Positions 50,507 to 59,734 of a stretch of DNA of 64,000 nucleotides are shown in pieces (positions within the stretch are counted from its first letter, which is position 1; every line of letters begins with the position of its first letter). The notes beneath the pieces were generated by a model, which saw nothing but the letters and a program-made list of their open reading frames with translations, was not told the DNA's origin and ran no database searches. The stretch is from Mesorhizobium sp. B2-7-2. Its GTDB lineage: Bacteria; Pseudomonadota; Alphaproteobacteria; Rhizobiales; Rhizobiaceae. The translations under genes were made by a program, and so were the position numbers. Location: positions 1 through 64,000 of the forward strand of contig NZ_VFTZ01000024.1 in the NCBI RefSeq assembly GCF_006440775.1, in the 5' to 3' direction.

Positions 50507-52432
50507 GTGGCAAGGATCAGGAAAGGCGCGGCCAAACCCGCGCCGCAATTTTTGGAAGACGATCCGTCCACCGGCTATCTGCCGGGACGAGCCTGGCCGA
50601 CCGTACGCTACGGCCTGTCGACGCTTCTTGCCTCAGCCCTGCTCGTCTTCGCGATCGAGCTGATCGTCCGCGGCGATTTCTTCGGCACGGTCGATTTCTT
50701 CATGCAGCCCTTCAAGCCCGGCTGGACTACCATCATCGTCTTCGCCCTGGTGCTGCTCGGGCTGGACGCCATACTCGGCCGCAGCCACCAGAGCCTGATG
50801 ATCGTGGCGCCGCTGACGCTGGCGCTGGCCTTTGTCGGCCACCAGAAATCGCGCTATCTCGGCGACCCGCTCTATCCCACGGATTTCCTGTTCGCCCGCC
50901 AGATCGTGGCGCTGATGCCGCTCCTGGTGCGCGAGCGCCCGTGGACGGCCGTCATGCTGGCGGTCGGCATCGTCGGCGGTCTGACGTTGCTCGTGTACGG
51001 CTGGCGGACCTGGCGCCGGCGGGTGCCTATCCTCAGCCGCAAGGGCCGCCTGGCGCGGCTGGCGCTTGCCGTGCCGCTGCTCGCCTTCTTCGTCTCGATC
51101 ATGGACTACGCCACCTTCTCGTGGACTCGCGACCGGCTGCAGATCATCCCGATCATGTGGGACCAGAAGGAGAACTACGCCTCCAACGGCTTTGCGCTGG
51201 CCTTCGCGATGAACGTGCCGATGGCGCATGTCGCGGCGCCGCCCGGCTATTCCGAGAAGACGATGGCCGCGATCCAGCGCCCCGACGTCGCCGCTTCCGT
51301 GCCGGACGAGAAGCCGGATATCGTGGTGGTGATGAGCGAATCCTTCTGGGATCCGACGCACCTGCCCGGCGTCACCATCAAGCCCGACCCGATCCCGACG
51401 GTCAGGGCGTTGCGCTCCGGCTCGATGTTCTCGCCCGAGTTTGGGGGCATGACCGCCAATATCGAGTTCGAGGCGCTGACCGGCTTTTCCAACGCCTTCC
51501 TGCCAGCCGGCTCGATCCCGTATCAGCAATATGTGCGCACCCCGACCCCGTCGCTGGCGACCTTCCTGAAGAGCCAGGGCTACCGGGCGCGCGCCATCCA
51601 TCCCGGCACCAACTGGTTCTGGAACCGCGGCGCCGTCTATGCCGATTTCGGCTTCAACGACTTCCGCTCCGAAGAGACACTGCCGCCGATGGAAAAGCGT
51701 GGGCCGCTGGCTTCGGACGCGGCAATGACCGACGAGATCATCCGCGAGGCGGACGCCAGCGACGATCCGGTGTTCCTGTTCGCCGTCAGTCTGCAGAACC
51801 ACGGTCCTTACGAGCCCTACCGCTACTACAACCCGACGCATTCGATCGACGCGCCGATCAGTTCCTGGGCGCGGGAATCGCTGCTTTCCTATGCCGAGGG
51901 GTCGGCCGACGCCGACCGCGGCCTGCAGCGCCTGATCGACTGGGCAAAGGCCCGCCAGCGGCCGACCATCATCGCCTTCTTCGGCGACCATCTGCCGCCG
52001 CTCGGACCCGTCTATGTCGAGACCGGTTTTCTCAAGGACAATGTCGCGCCGCGCAAAGAGCCGGCGGTCGCCGCGCTCGAACACCACGATACGCCTTTGG
52101 TTATCTGGTCGAACCGCTCCGGTCCGGTCGAGAACATTGGCTCGGTGAGCCCGGCCTTCCTGCCCTACCATATCCTGACCACGGCAGGCATCAGCCACCC
52201 CTATTACACCGGCTTCCTCGGCGCGCTGCGCGAACACTACCGGGTGGTCGACCGCAACCTGCTCCTGTCGCCCGTGGGCGAAGCAACGCCGGATTGGGCG
52301 AGGCAGAAGCAGATCGATCCGAAGATCAACGATTTCCGGCTCATTCAATACGACATGATGTTCGGCAAGCGGCTCTCGGCGCCCGACTTCTTCCCCGAGA
52401 CGGTGAACAGGCTGGTCGCGCATACAAGCTGA
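50507..52432 (+). CDS. LTA synthase/sulfatase family phosphoglycerol transferase (CgmB-like)
   Basis: 641 residues, GTG start at 50507. About five N-terminal membrane helices (to about residue 210) precede an extracytoplasmic sulfatase-fold domain with VVVMSESFWDPTHLPG, the catalytic Thr in FGGMTANIEFEALTG, and IIAFFGDHLPPLGP. This architecture is LtaS/OpgB; in Sinorhizobium, CgmB of this type adds phosphoglycerol to cyclic beta-glucans, the most likely role. Divergent from fabD. Confidence 0.85.
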   Translation: MARIRKGAAKPAPQFLEDDPSTGYLPGRAWPTVRYGLSTLLASALLVFAIELIVRGDFFGTVDFFMQPFKPGWTTIIVFALVLLGLDAILGRSHQSLMIVAPLTLALAFVGHQKSRYLGDPLYPTDFLFARQIVALMPLLVRERPWTAVMLAVGIVGGLTLLVYGWRTWRRRVPILSRKGRLARLALAVPLLAFFVSIMDYATFSWTRDRLQIIPIMWDQKENYASNGFALAFAMNVPMAHVAAPPGYSEKTMAAIQRPDVAASVPDEKPDIVVVMSESFWDPTHLPGVTIKPDPIPTVRALRSGSMFSPEFGGMTANIEFEALTGFSNAFLPAGSIPYQQYVRTPTPSLATFLKSQGYRARAIHPGTNWFWNRGAVYADFGFNDFRSEETLPPMEKRGPLASDAAMTDEIIREADASDDPVFLFAVSLQNHGPYEPYRYYNPTHSIDAPISSWARESLLSYAEGSADADRGLQRLIDWAKARQRPTIIAFFGDHLPPLGPVYVETGFLKDNVAPRKEPAVAALEHHDTPLVIWSNRSGPVENIGSVSPAFLPYHILTTAGISHPYYTGFLGALREHYRVVDRNLLLSPVGEATPDWARQKQIDPKINDFRLIQYDMMFGKRLSAPDFFPETVNRLVAHTS

Positions 52433-52528
52433 GCTGAGCGCAGTCACAGCCGATCGCGGCTATCCCGGTCCGTGGTGGGAAACGATGCTTCGATGCCGGG
52501 CCTTGGAAAGGTTTTGTCGCTGCGATTT

Positions 52529-52627
52529 AGAGCAATTCCAGGAAAAGTGTGAGCGGTTTTCCGTCCGGAATTGCGTAAAAAACAAAGAGACAGGGCGTTT
52601 CGCCGTTTCCGTGAAACGGTGAAACGC
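52529..52627. repeat. composite repeat element, inverse of 21029-21127
   Basis: A family B palindrome (GAGCAATTCCAGGAAAAGTG ... TTTTCCGTCCGGAATTGC), the spacer AAAAAACAAAGAGACAGG, and the hairpin GCGTTTCGCCGTTTCCGTGA ... ACGGTGAAACGC. The same modules in opposite order are at 21029-21127. Confidence 0.82.
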
Positions 52628-52635
52628 ACTGAAAG

Positions 52636-53808
52636 TCAAAAGCCCGGAACGGGCTGGACCTTTCCACTCAGCCGAGCGCCAAGCGTCAAAGCGGCCGGAA
52701 AATTCTTGATCACGGCGCGCATGGCCGACGCGCCACCTGGCCCAAGCGCGATTTTGGCAATCAAGGCCGCGGCACGCAGACGGGTCGAGAATTGCCGACG
52801 CCATTCGCGTTCGTAGCGACGCCCGGCGGCGTCGCGGTCCTCGTGACCTTTGCCCGATGCGATCAGTTCTCGCGCAAGCAGCCAGCCCGATTGCAGCGCC
52901 ATCGAAATCCCTTCGGCGATGACAGGATGCGATTCGCCCGCGATATTGCCGACACGGAAGATGCCCTGATCGTAGCCGGCCCGGATGCCGGGATGAATCG
53001 GCCCCGCAGCCAGCCATGGGCCATCCAATTCGGCACCTGCCAGCGCAGTTCGCACGCCTCGGCACGAGTCCAGGACGTGGCGCGATACCGCATCCGCGGC
53101 GGCAATATTTCCAAAGCGCCGGCGCAGCCCGGATAGAACATCGCGGCGGATACAGCAGGAGATTGAAACCCGGCCATGGTCCGCAGTTACCATCCCGCCA
53201 TATCCGCCCGGGAATACCAGCAGCGGCATCAGATCGGGCGCCAGTGCGGCGCCGGTAAAATGCGCCTTGAAGCCGAAAAGGTCGGAGGGTTGGCTGGTTC
53301 TTTCAAGCTGGCTCGGAAGTTTCCCGGTTTCCCAGGATCCGTGCGCGGCAATGATGACAGGTGTGCTGAGCAGCTTCTGTTGCTGGTCCGACTCCACAGT
53401 CAGAAATTGCAAGTCATCGCGCCGGCGGACAGCGACTGCCTTGCAAGGCTGGAGTATCTCGACACCCGCACGTTCGGCGGCCTGTAGCAGGATGGTGTCC
53501 AGACGATCGCGGCCGAGCGCGCGGCCGAGACCCGTCTTGGCGCCCGGCATTCGCGCCTGAGCCGAGACATCGCCCGAAAAGAACCCGACGCGCCTTATTT
53601 CAGGGCCGGCTTCCGCGCGCCAGCTCTCGCCGACGCCCAGTTGATCGAGCAAGGCAAGGCTGGTGCCCGACATGAATTCGCCGCAGACCTTGCGGCGAGG
53701 AAATACCACCTTCTCCACCATTGCCACCGACCAACCATGTTGGGCGAGTGCAATGGCGGTGGAACTTCCGGCAGGGCCGGCACCGATGACAATTGCGTCG
53801 TGCATCAT
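52636..53808 (-). CDS. FAD-dependent oxidoreductase, geranylgeranyl-reductase-like
   Basis: 390 residues, ATG at 53808 overlapping the methyltransferase stop (ATGA). FAD-binding DAIVIGAGPAGSSTAIALAQ, PRRKVCGEFMSG at the place of the geranylgeranyl reductase family PxxKxCGG-type motif, and the second FAD motif FRVGNIAGESHPVIAEGIS. Such enzymes are common next to type III polyketide synthases, where they hydroxylate or reduce the product. No cofactor-reducing partner gene is adjacent. Confidence 0.88.
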   Translation of the reverse strand: MMHDAIVIGAGPAGSSTAIALAQHGWSVAMVEKVVFPRRKVCGEFMSGTSLALLDQLGVGESWRAEAGPEIRRVGFFSGDVSAQARMPGAKTGLGRALGRDRLDTILLQAAERAGVEILQPCKAVAVRRRDDLQFLTVESDQQQKLLSTPVIIAAHGSWETGKLPSQLERTSQPSDLFGFKAHFTGAALAPDLMPLLVFPGGYGGMVTADHGRVSISCCIRRDVLSGLRRRFGNIAAADAVSRHVLDSCRGVRTALAGAELDGPWLAAGPIHPGIRAGYDQGIFRVGNIAGESHPVIAEGISMALQSGWLLARELIASGKGHEDRDAAGRRYEREWRRQFSTRLRAAALIAKIALGPGGASAMRAVIKNFPAALTLGARLSGKVQPVPGF

Positions 53809-54509
53809 TTCGTGTCGGGCATGCTGGCGCCGACAAATCCTTGCGTAAACAGGCCTCTGCGGCCCTCCATCACGGGCGTTCCACCCGACAGTTGCCACAA
53901 TTGTGAAAGTTCCGTGCCGCGAAAACCGGCGCGCACACTTTGCGCTGCATCATTCAGCGTCACCGCGCAGGCGCCGATCAATCGCAGGAACCGTGTCGCC
54001 ACAAGCGGCACCTTGGCTCTCAACGGCTCCGTGGCGACCAGCATCGGGGCCATCGTCATCATCCGAGAAAACAGCTCCTGCAGACGCATGTCGTCGAAGT
54101 GGTGGAGGATAAGGTTGGCGCAAACAAGGTCGAAGGGCCTGTCCTGGGTCCAATCGAACAGATCCGCGGTCACGGGCTGCGCCCGCCAGCCCAATTCAGC
54201 GAAGGAGCTGCGCAAGTCCTCGCTTATCAGGCCGATCCTGTCGACCATGACGATCTCGACGTCGGGCCAATGGCGCGCCATCAGCCGCGCCACCGCCAGC
54301 ATGAACTTTCCGTCGCCGGCGCCTATTTCGAGGATGCGCAATGGCGGCTTTTGCACGTTTTGCCGCATCAGCGATGCCATGATCCTGGCCTGGAACATCA
54401 ATGCATTGATGCGAACGAGATCACGACGGGATGCAATCGCACGGGGATCGTCAGCCGGGAGGCCGTCGAGGAGTTCTGGCTCCAGATGCCGGATGTCTAT
54501 GTCGGTCAT
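53805..54509 (-). CDS. class I SAM-dependent methyltransferase
   Basis: 234 residues, ATG at 54509. SAM loop ILEIGAGDGKFMLAVARLMA (about residues 60-79), the acidic end of strand 2 (VEIVMVDRIG), and the FDLVCANLILHHFDDM block (about 127-142) with the catalytic-region LHHF. It matches the methyltransferases adjacent to type III PKS genes, which O- or C-methylate resorcinol or pyrone products. It precedes the FAD enzyme by a 4-bp overlap. Confidence 0.88.
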   Translation of the reverse strand: MTDIDIRHLEPELLDGLPADDPRAIASRRDLVRINALMFQARIMASLMRQNVQKPPLRILEIGAGDGKFMLAVARLMARHWPDVEIVMVDRIGLISEDLRSSFAELGWRAQPVTADLFDWTQDRPFDLVCANLILHHFDDMRLQELFSRMMTMAPMLVATEPLRAKVPLVATRFLRLIGACAVTLNDAAQSVRAGFRGTELSQLWQLSGGTPVMEGRRGLFTQGFVGASMPDTK

Positions 54510-54762
54510 GCGATGGATCGGAAATCTAGGCTTCAGCCGGCAATCCGGCAAATAGAATTCGGTCGTACCTTCATGGCCGCGCGCTGCTGAGTCGCGGAAC
54601 CCGCATTTGAGGCCAACCCGGATAGCGAAGAAAGTCGGTCCCTTCATGCGAGACCGGAGGCTGATATCACAGTTTGCTAATGAGAAATATCGGCACCGCG
54701 CAATAAAATGCTCTATGCAGGCGTTTACCTTAGGAACACTTCTCCAATTCGCAGACCTCTTA

Positions 54763-54803
54763 TGAGCCTGATTGCGCTCATTTGAGACCCGATTGGGCTC
54801 ATT
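54763..54803 (+). promoter_or_regulatory. two tandem semi-palindromic repeats upstream of the polyketide synthase
   Basis: TGAGCCTGATTGCGCTCATT (54763-54782) is followed directly by TGAGACCCGATTGGGCTCATT (54783-54803). Each has inward symmetry (GAGC...GCTC; GAG-A-CCC-GATT-GGG-CTC). They end 13 bp before the TTG start, in the 306-bp divergent region, which holds nothing else recognisable. Confidence 0.5.
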
Positions 54804-54815
54804 CTCGGAGCTATT

Positions 54816-55886
54816 TTGTCCCCTCAAGCGTATCTGAACGGCATTGCCACGTGTGTCCCCGAACATGACGTGCATCGGTTCTTCCTCGGCTATGGAGCCT
54901 CGCTGCTTGAAAACGATGCGCAGCGCCTTGCGCTCTTCGAGCGAATGGTCGCCCTGGCCGGGATCGAGCATCGCTATTCCTGCTTTGCGCCTGCCGACGA
55001 TCCGCGCGGCGGGGCAATCGACCGCGACGGAACCTCGGTCAGAGGCTCGTTCGCCAGCACCGCAATGCGTATGCGGATGTACGAAGCCGCCGCACCGGAG
55101 CTCGCGCAACGGGCCGTCGACAGACTTCTGGCCAACGACGAGCGCTCGCAGATCACGCATTTGATCGTGACGAGCTGCACCGGCTTTTCGGCGCCCGGCA
55201 TCGACCTGGAGCTGGTGCAGCGATGCGGCCTGTCGACGTCGGTCGAGCGCACCATCATCGGCTTCATGGGATGCTATGCCGCCATCAACGCCTTGAAGCT
55301 GTCGCGCCACATCGTGCGATCGGATCCGAAGGCCCGCGTGCTGATCGTCAACATCGAATTGTGCACGCTGCACTTCAAAGAAGCCACGGAGCTCGAGAAG
55401 CTGATCTCGTTCTGTCTATGGGGCGACGGTTGCGCGGCCTCGCTGGTGACAGCCGAGCCGCACGGCATCCTGCTCGAAAGCTTCCACGCGATCGTGGCAG
55501 CGGAGCGCAAGGAGCTGATGAGCTGGAATATCCGCGACGACGGCTTTGACATGGTGCTGTCCGGCCAGGTTCCCGGTGCCGTCCGTGAGACGCTGCGCAA
55601 CGAGCATCCGGCCATCCTCGGCGGCAGGCCCGCCAAGGAGATCGATTTGTGGGCGGTGCATCCCGGCGGCCGCTCGGTGCTCGACGCAGTCGAGCGGGCA
55701 CTCGAACTGAAGCCGGCCGCGCTCGCCGCATCGCGCGAAGTGCTCCGGCAATACGGCAACATGTCGTCGGCCACCGTAATGTTCGCGATGGCCGAAATGC
55801 TGAAGGAGCCGTCGGGCTTGCTCGGCTGCGGCATGGCGTTCGGGCCGGGATTGACCACCGAGACCATGATGTTCCGGACTGCCTGA
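54816..55886 (+). CDS. type III polyketide synthase (chalcone/stilbene synthase-like)
   Basis: 356 residues, TTG start seven bases after GGAG. The Cys-His-Asn triad is complete: Cys153 (GFMGCYAAINAL), His282 (WAVHPGGRSVLD) and Asn315 (GNMSSATVMF). VNIELCTLHF resembles bacterial alkylpyrone/alkylresorcinol synthases. It condenses malonyl-CoA units onto an acyl starter and cyclises them. The sulfotransferase gene overlaps its stop by one base, and the FAD/methyltransferase pair is divergent. Confidence 0.95.
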   Translation: MSPQAYLNGIATCVPEHDVHRFFLGYGASLLENDAQRLALFERMVALAGIEHRYSCFAPADDPRGGAIDRDGTSVRGSFASTAMRMRMYEAAAPELAQRAVDRLLANDERSQITHLIVTSCTGFSAPGIDLELVQRCGLSTSVERTIIGFMGCYAAINALKLSRHIVRSDPKARVLIVNIELCTLHFKEATELEKLISFCLWGDGCAASLVTAEPHGILLESFHAIVAAERKELMSWNIRDDGFDMVLSGQVPGAVRETLRNEHPAILGGRPAKEIDLWAVHPGGRSVLDAVERALELKPAALAASREVLRQYGNMSSATVMFAMAEMLKEPSGLLGCGMAFGPGLTTETMMFRTA

Positions 55887-57103
55887 TGAAGTCGAACGCC
55901 ATCCGGCACCGCGTCCGTGCTTTCGCAGCCCGTCGGCTGGTGCCCTACTTGCCGTATCCGCACTTCATGTGTGTGGCACCTCTTGACGCCGTGTTGCGCG
56001 TCCTATGGCGTGCGGAAGGCCGGTTACCTCCCGTTTATTGGCCGCGTCTGGTGCTCCTGCTTCTGATTTCGGGCATCAACACGATCGCCTCCCTGCCGGA
56101 GCGCGTGATCCTTGGGGCATGGCTGCGGCTGCGGCCTCCCCAGATGGAACCGGATAACGCGCCTGTGTTCGTTCTTGGCTACTTCCGCTCCGGGACGACT
56201 TTTTTGCAGAACCTGCTGTCGGCGGACCCGGACCTGAGATCGCCGGGCTGGCCGCAGGTCCTGGCGCCTCAGACATTCGTCCTTGGCTGGGCCTTGCTGC
56301 GCTATCTTTTCGTGCCCTTGCTGCCGTTGACGCGCCTCGACGCGGTCGTGCCGGTTGGCGCCAGGCTGCCGGCGGAGGACGACTTCGCATTGAACAATCT
56401 GGGTGGAATGTCGATCCTGGCGGGGCGCGCCGTGCTTCCCCGCCGGCAAGCCTTCTTCAATCGATATCAGGATCTCGACTCGCTCTCGGCGCAAGAGCTG
56501 AGCCGTTGGCGCTCACATCAGTTCGCCTTCGTCCAGAAGCTCACGCTCGTCGCCGGAGGGCGGCGACTTCTGCTCAAGTCGCCGAGCCACACGGCGCGCG
56601 TCCGCCACCTTTTGGAGCTGTTCCCTGGCGCCAAGTTTGTCCACATCTCGCGTTCGCCGGAAGCGGTGTTCCGGTCCAACCTTGTTCTGACGCGCGAGTT
56701 GCAGCGTGCGTTCGCCCTGCAGCCGCCGCTGCCCGAGCACGAGCAGGAAGAGATCATCGCCCGCGAATATCTCGCGACGGAGATGCACTATCTGGCTGAT
56801 AGAACCCGGATTCCAGCCGCCGACCTCGCCGAGGTGAGGCTACAGGATCTGATTGCCGATCCGATGGGCGAGATGAAGCGGATCTACCGCGAACTGGGCT
56901 TGCCATTCTCCCACGGCTGCGAGGAGCGCATGCTGCAAGTCGCCGCGACGTTCGGCAAACAGCCGCGCAACCGCCATCCCGACCTGACGGAAGGGCAGAA
57001 AGCGCGCTTAGCCCGCCTCGAACCGCTCGCTTCCAATTTCGGGCATGTGCCTGCGCTGCCTCCCGGGACTGTCAATATTGACAGCCAACCGCGCATTGGA
57101 TGA
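55886..57103 (+). CDS. sulfotransferase
   Basis: 405 residues. The 5'-phosphosulfate loop of PAPS-dependent sulfotransferases is VLGYFRSGTTFLQNLL (residues 97-112) and the 3'-phosphate region is KFVHISRSPEAVFRSNL (about 244-260). A hydrophobic N-terminal stretch (PRLVLLLLISGINTIASLP, about 53-71) suggests membrane association. It probably sulfates a hydroxyl of the polyketide. Its ATG shares the A of the PKS stop TGA. Confidence 0.9.
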   Translation: MKSNAIRHRVRAFAARRLVPYLPYPHFMCVAPLDAVLRVLWRAEGRLPPVYWPRLVLLLLISGINTIASLPERVILGAWLRLRPPQMEPDNAPVFVLGYFRSGTTFLQNLLSADPDLRSPGWPQVLAPQTFVLGWALLRYLFVPLLPLTRLDAVVPVGARLPAEDDFALNNLGGMSILAGRAVLPRRQAFFNRYQDLDSLSAQELSRWRSHQFAFVQKLTLVAGGRRLLLKSPSHTARVRHLLELFPGAKFVHISRSPEAVFRSNLVLTRELQRAFALQPPLPEHEQEEIIAREYLATEMHYLADRTRIPAADLAEVRLQDLIADPMGEMKRIYRELGLPFSHGCEERMLQVAATFGKQPRNRHPDLTEGQKARLARLEPLASNFGHVPALPPGTVNIDSQPRIG

Positions 57104-57112
57104 CATGGCATC

Positions 57113-57721
57113 ATGACGGCAGGCCTATGGTCATACGCAAGCTGGGCAGGTTTGGCCCGGCTGTTGCTCGTCCCTCTGTTGCTCAGCATCTGCGCCCCTT
57201 CGGCGGTTGCCGACGAGCAGGGCGATGCGGTCAAGCTGGTTGAGACCGTGCGCCAGGCGGCGCTCGTGCTCGGGCACGGCGGTCCCGCCGAGGCGCAGCT
57301 CCGCTCGATCTCAGCGGCCTTCGACGGAAAGGGAATTGCCCAAGCCGTGCTCGGGACGCGTTGGCGCAGCGCGAGCGCGGACGACCGCGCCGCGGTGGTC
57401 GATGCGCTTCTTTATGCCATCGCACACGGGCTGGCCGACAAGCTGGAGCGGACGCAGGACAAGACTTTCACCGTGCTCGGCACAAAGACTCTGGCCAACG
57501 GCGACACACTGGTGCGCAGCGAATTCCGCCGGCGGCTCCACGGCCCAACATCCGTGGACTGGCGTGTCCGCCGCTGCCGCGGGCAACTCTGTATCGGCGA
57601 TGTCTTTGTCGACGGCGGGTCGGTGACCGTGCGGCAGCGGGACCGCATCAGCCAGATCCTCGCCGGCAATGGCGGCTCGATCCCCGCGCTTGTCGTCGAT
57701 CTCAGGAAAGGCCGGGTATGA
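57113..57721 (+). CDS. MlaC/Ttg2D-family periplasmic lipid-binding protein
   Basis: 202 residues. Signal peptide about 1-33 (LARLLLVPLLLSICAPSAVA). The rest follows the toluene-tolerance/MlaC layout: IAQAVLGTRWRSASADDRAA, DKTFTVLGTKTLANGDTLVR, and VDWRVRRCRGQLCIGDVFVD, with a Cys pair (CRGQLC). MlaC carries phospholipid across the periplasm; here the cargo may be the polyketide lipid. It follows the sulfotransferase by 9 bp. Confidence 0.82.
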   Translation: MTAGLWSYASWAGLARLLLVPLLLSICAPSAVADEQGDAVKLVETVRQAALVLGHGGPAEAQLRSISAAFDGKGIAQAVLGTRWRSASADDRAAVVDALLYAIAHGLADKLERTQDKTFTVLGTKTLANGDTLVRSEFRRRLHGPTSVDWRVRRCRGQLCIGDVFVDGGSVTVRQRDRISQILAGNGGSIPALVVDLRKGRV

Positions 57722-57737
57722 CTCCTCGCCGGCGCTC

Positions 57738-58451
57738 ATGTCCTTCCTCGTCGAATTGAGCAATGTCGGCCGCGATTTTGACGGCGGCCGCATCGTCGCC
57801 GTTGACGACGTGTCGCTCGCGATCGGGAATGACGAGACCGTCGCGATTGTCGGCCGCAGCGGCAGCGGCAAATCGACGATCCTGAACCTGGTCTGCGGGC
57901 TCGACCGGCCGACCCGCGGCGAAGTTCGGTTCGAAGGACGGGCCGTCAATGGAAGTGCTGCGTGGGCAGCGGTCCGGGCCAGCAGGATAGGCATCGTCTT
58001 CCAGAACTTCTGCCTGCTCCCCTCCTTGTCGGCGCGCGAGAACATCGAGGTGGCTCTGCTGGGAAACCTCGGCGGAGCGCAGCAGCGTCGCGCTCGCGCG
58101 CTGGAACTTCTGGCGCATTTCGGTCTTGCCGATCGCGCTGCGCTGCGGCCGGCCGAGCTTTCGGGCGGCGAACGCCAGCGGCTTGCCATTGCGCGGGCGC
58201 TTGCCAACCGTCCGAAGCTTCTTCTTGCCGACGAGCCGACAGGAAGCCTCGACGTGCAGACAAGCCAATCCGTCATGGACATCATCGGCAATGCGCATCG
58301 CGAATTCGGGACCGCAGTGATCGTGGTGACCCATGACGAGGACGTGGCCGCATTGTGCGGACGGCGGGTCGAGATCTCGGATGGCCGCATCCGCTCGGAC
58401 AGCCGGATGGCGGCAATCTCAGCGCCCGCACCGGCATCGCGGATCGGCTAG
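57738..58451 (+). CDS. ABC transporter ATP-binding protein (MacB/LolD type)
   Basis: 237 residues, ATG at 57738. Walker A VGRSGSGKST (about residues 38-47), Q-loop FQNFCLLPSLS, signature LSGGERQRLAIARALA, Walker B LLLADEPTGSLDVQT and the switch His (VVTHDED). The sequence groups with ATPases that pair with FtsX-like permeases. Coupled to the permease 3 bp downstream. Confidence 0.95.
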   Translation: MSFLVELSNVGRDFDGGRIVAVDDVSLAIGNDETVAIVGRSGSGKSTILNLVCGLDRPTRGEVRFEGRAVNGSAAWAAVRASRIGIVFQNFCLLPSLSARENIEVALLGNLGGAQQRRARALELLAHFGLADRAALRPAELSGGERQRLAIARALANRPKLLLADEPTGSLDVQTSQSVMDIIGNAHREFGTAVIVVTHDEDVAALCGRRVEISDGRIRSDSRMAAISAPAPASRIG

Positions 58452-58454
58452 CCC

Positions 58455-59576
58455 ATGACGGAGCTGACCCTGCCCTTGCGCGGTCTCATCGCACGTCCGC
58501 TGCGCACTTTGCTCACGGTGCTCGGCATCGCCTTGGCGGTCGCCGGCTTCGTGGCGCTTACCGGCCTGACCGCCGGCGTCCAGCGCTCATTTGCGTCGGG
58601 AATCGATGAGAACGGCGCGGATCTGGTGGTTAGCCAGCGCAGCACCTTCAATTTGGTGAGCAGCACCGTGCCCAGAGCGCTCGGCCCGGCGCTTTCGGCG
58701 GTGCCGAATGTCGAGGCGGTGTCGGGCGTTCTCCTCAACATCACCACCGCCGACGAGGACGCCAATATCGTCATGGCCGGCTGGCCAAGCGGCAGCTTCC
58801 TGTGGAAAGACGTGCCGCTCGTAGCGGGGCGGCTCCCTGTGCCGGGGGACCAGTGGCCGGTGATCCTCGGCCAATCGATCGCCGGCGCATTGGACAAGCG
58901 GGTCGGCGATACCGTCGAGCTGCAGTTCCAGCCCTATCGGATCGTCGGCATCGCGTCGTTCTCGTCCATGCTGAACCAGAACAGCGCCATCGTTCCGCTC
59001 GAGGGGCTGCAGCAGCTCCTGTCGCGGGAGGACGCCTTTACCTTGTTCGAGGTGAGACTGAAGCGCCCGCTCGACGCCGACGGCATCGCCGCTGCCCGCA
59101 CCCGGCTCGTTGCAGCCGCGCCGGGATTCGTGGTCGGCGACACCGAGCAGTTCGCCAACAGCATCCGCATCTTCGATCTGCTTCGGGCGATCGCCCGCAC
59201 GATTTCGCTGGTCGTCATGGCGATGGCCTCGGTTGCGGTCGCCAACACGCTGCTGATGGCCGTGAACGAACGGACGTTCGAGATTGGTGTTCTGGCGGCG
59301 CTTGGCTGGGCGCCGCGGCGGATTCTTCGGCTCATCCTCATCGAAGGCGTCTTCATGAGCGCAGCCGGCGGCGTTATCGGCATCGTTCTCGGCGCCCTGA
59401 CCATGGAAGCGGCGGCGAAGACAAGGTTCGCGGCGGGGCTGATCGTGCCTTATCTGTCAGGCTGGTCGATCGCCCAGGCGCTGATCTTCGTCTTCATCGC
59501 CGGCCCGCTCGGCGCACTCTACCCGGCTTGGCGCGCCACGCGTCTTCTGCCCGCTGAAGCGCTCCGCAGGATCTGA
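58455..59576 (+). CDS. FtsX-like ABC transporter permease (MacB/LolCE type)
   Basis: 373 residues. MacB periplasmic core between an N-terminal helix (LLTVLGIALAVAGFVALTGL) and three C-terminal helices (ISLVVMAMASVAVANTLLMA; ILIEGVFMSAAGGVIGIVLG; QALIFVFIAGPLGALYPAWR), the FtsX layout, ending ATRLLPAEALR as usual. With the ATPase and MlaC-like protein it forms a likely lipid exporter. Confidence 0.93.
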   Translation: MTELTLPLRGLIARPLRTLLTVLGIALAVAGFVALTGLTAGVQRSFASGIDENGADLVVSQRSTFNLVSSTVPRALGPALSAVPNVEAVSGVLLNITTADEDANIVMAGWPSGSFLWKDVPLVAGRLPVPGDQWPVILGQSIAGALDKRVGDTVELQFQPYRIVGIASFSSMLNQNSAIVPLEGLQQLLSREDAFTLFEVRLKRPLDADGIAAARTRLVAAAPGFVVGDTEQFANSIRIFDLLRAIARTISLVVMAMASVAVANTLLMAVNERTFEIGVLAALGWAPRRILRLILIEGVFMSAAGGVIGIVLGALTMEAAAKTRFAAGLIVPYLSGWSIAQALIFVFIAGPLGALYPAWRATRLLPAEALRRI

Positions 59577-59734
59577 CTTGTCGTGTCGGCCGGGGCAGCG
59601 TTCGGTGCCGATAGCGCCGGCAAAAGCATCGATCTGTCCGGAAGTCTGGCCCTGTTCGCCGTACGGCCTCACAGAAGGGACGCGGCAGGCCCCGTTCCGC
59701 CACGAGTGTTCTCATGCCGCGGCGCCAAGCCTCG

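Noticed and set aside
50633..52447. 604-residue leftward open frame
   Set aside because: Antisense to the LtaS-like gene; composition is typical of a shadow frame.
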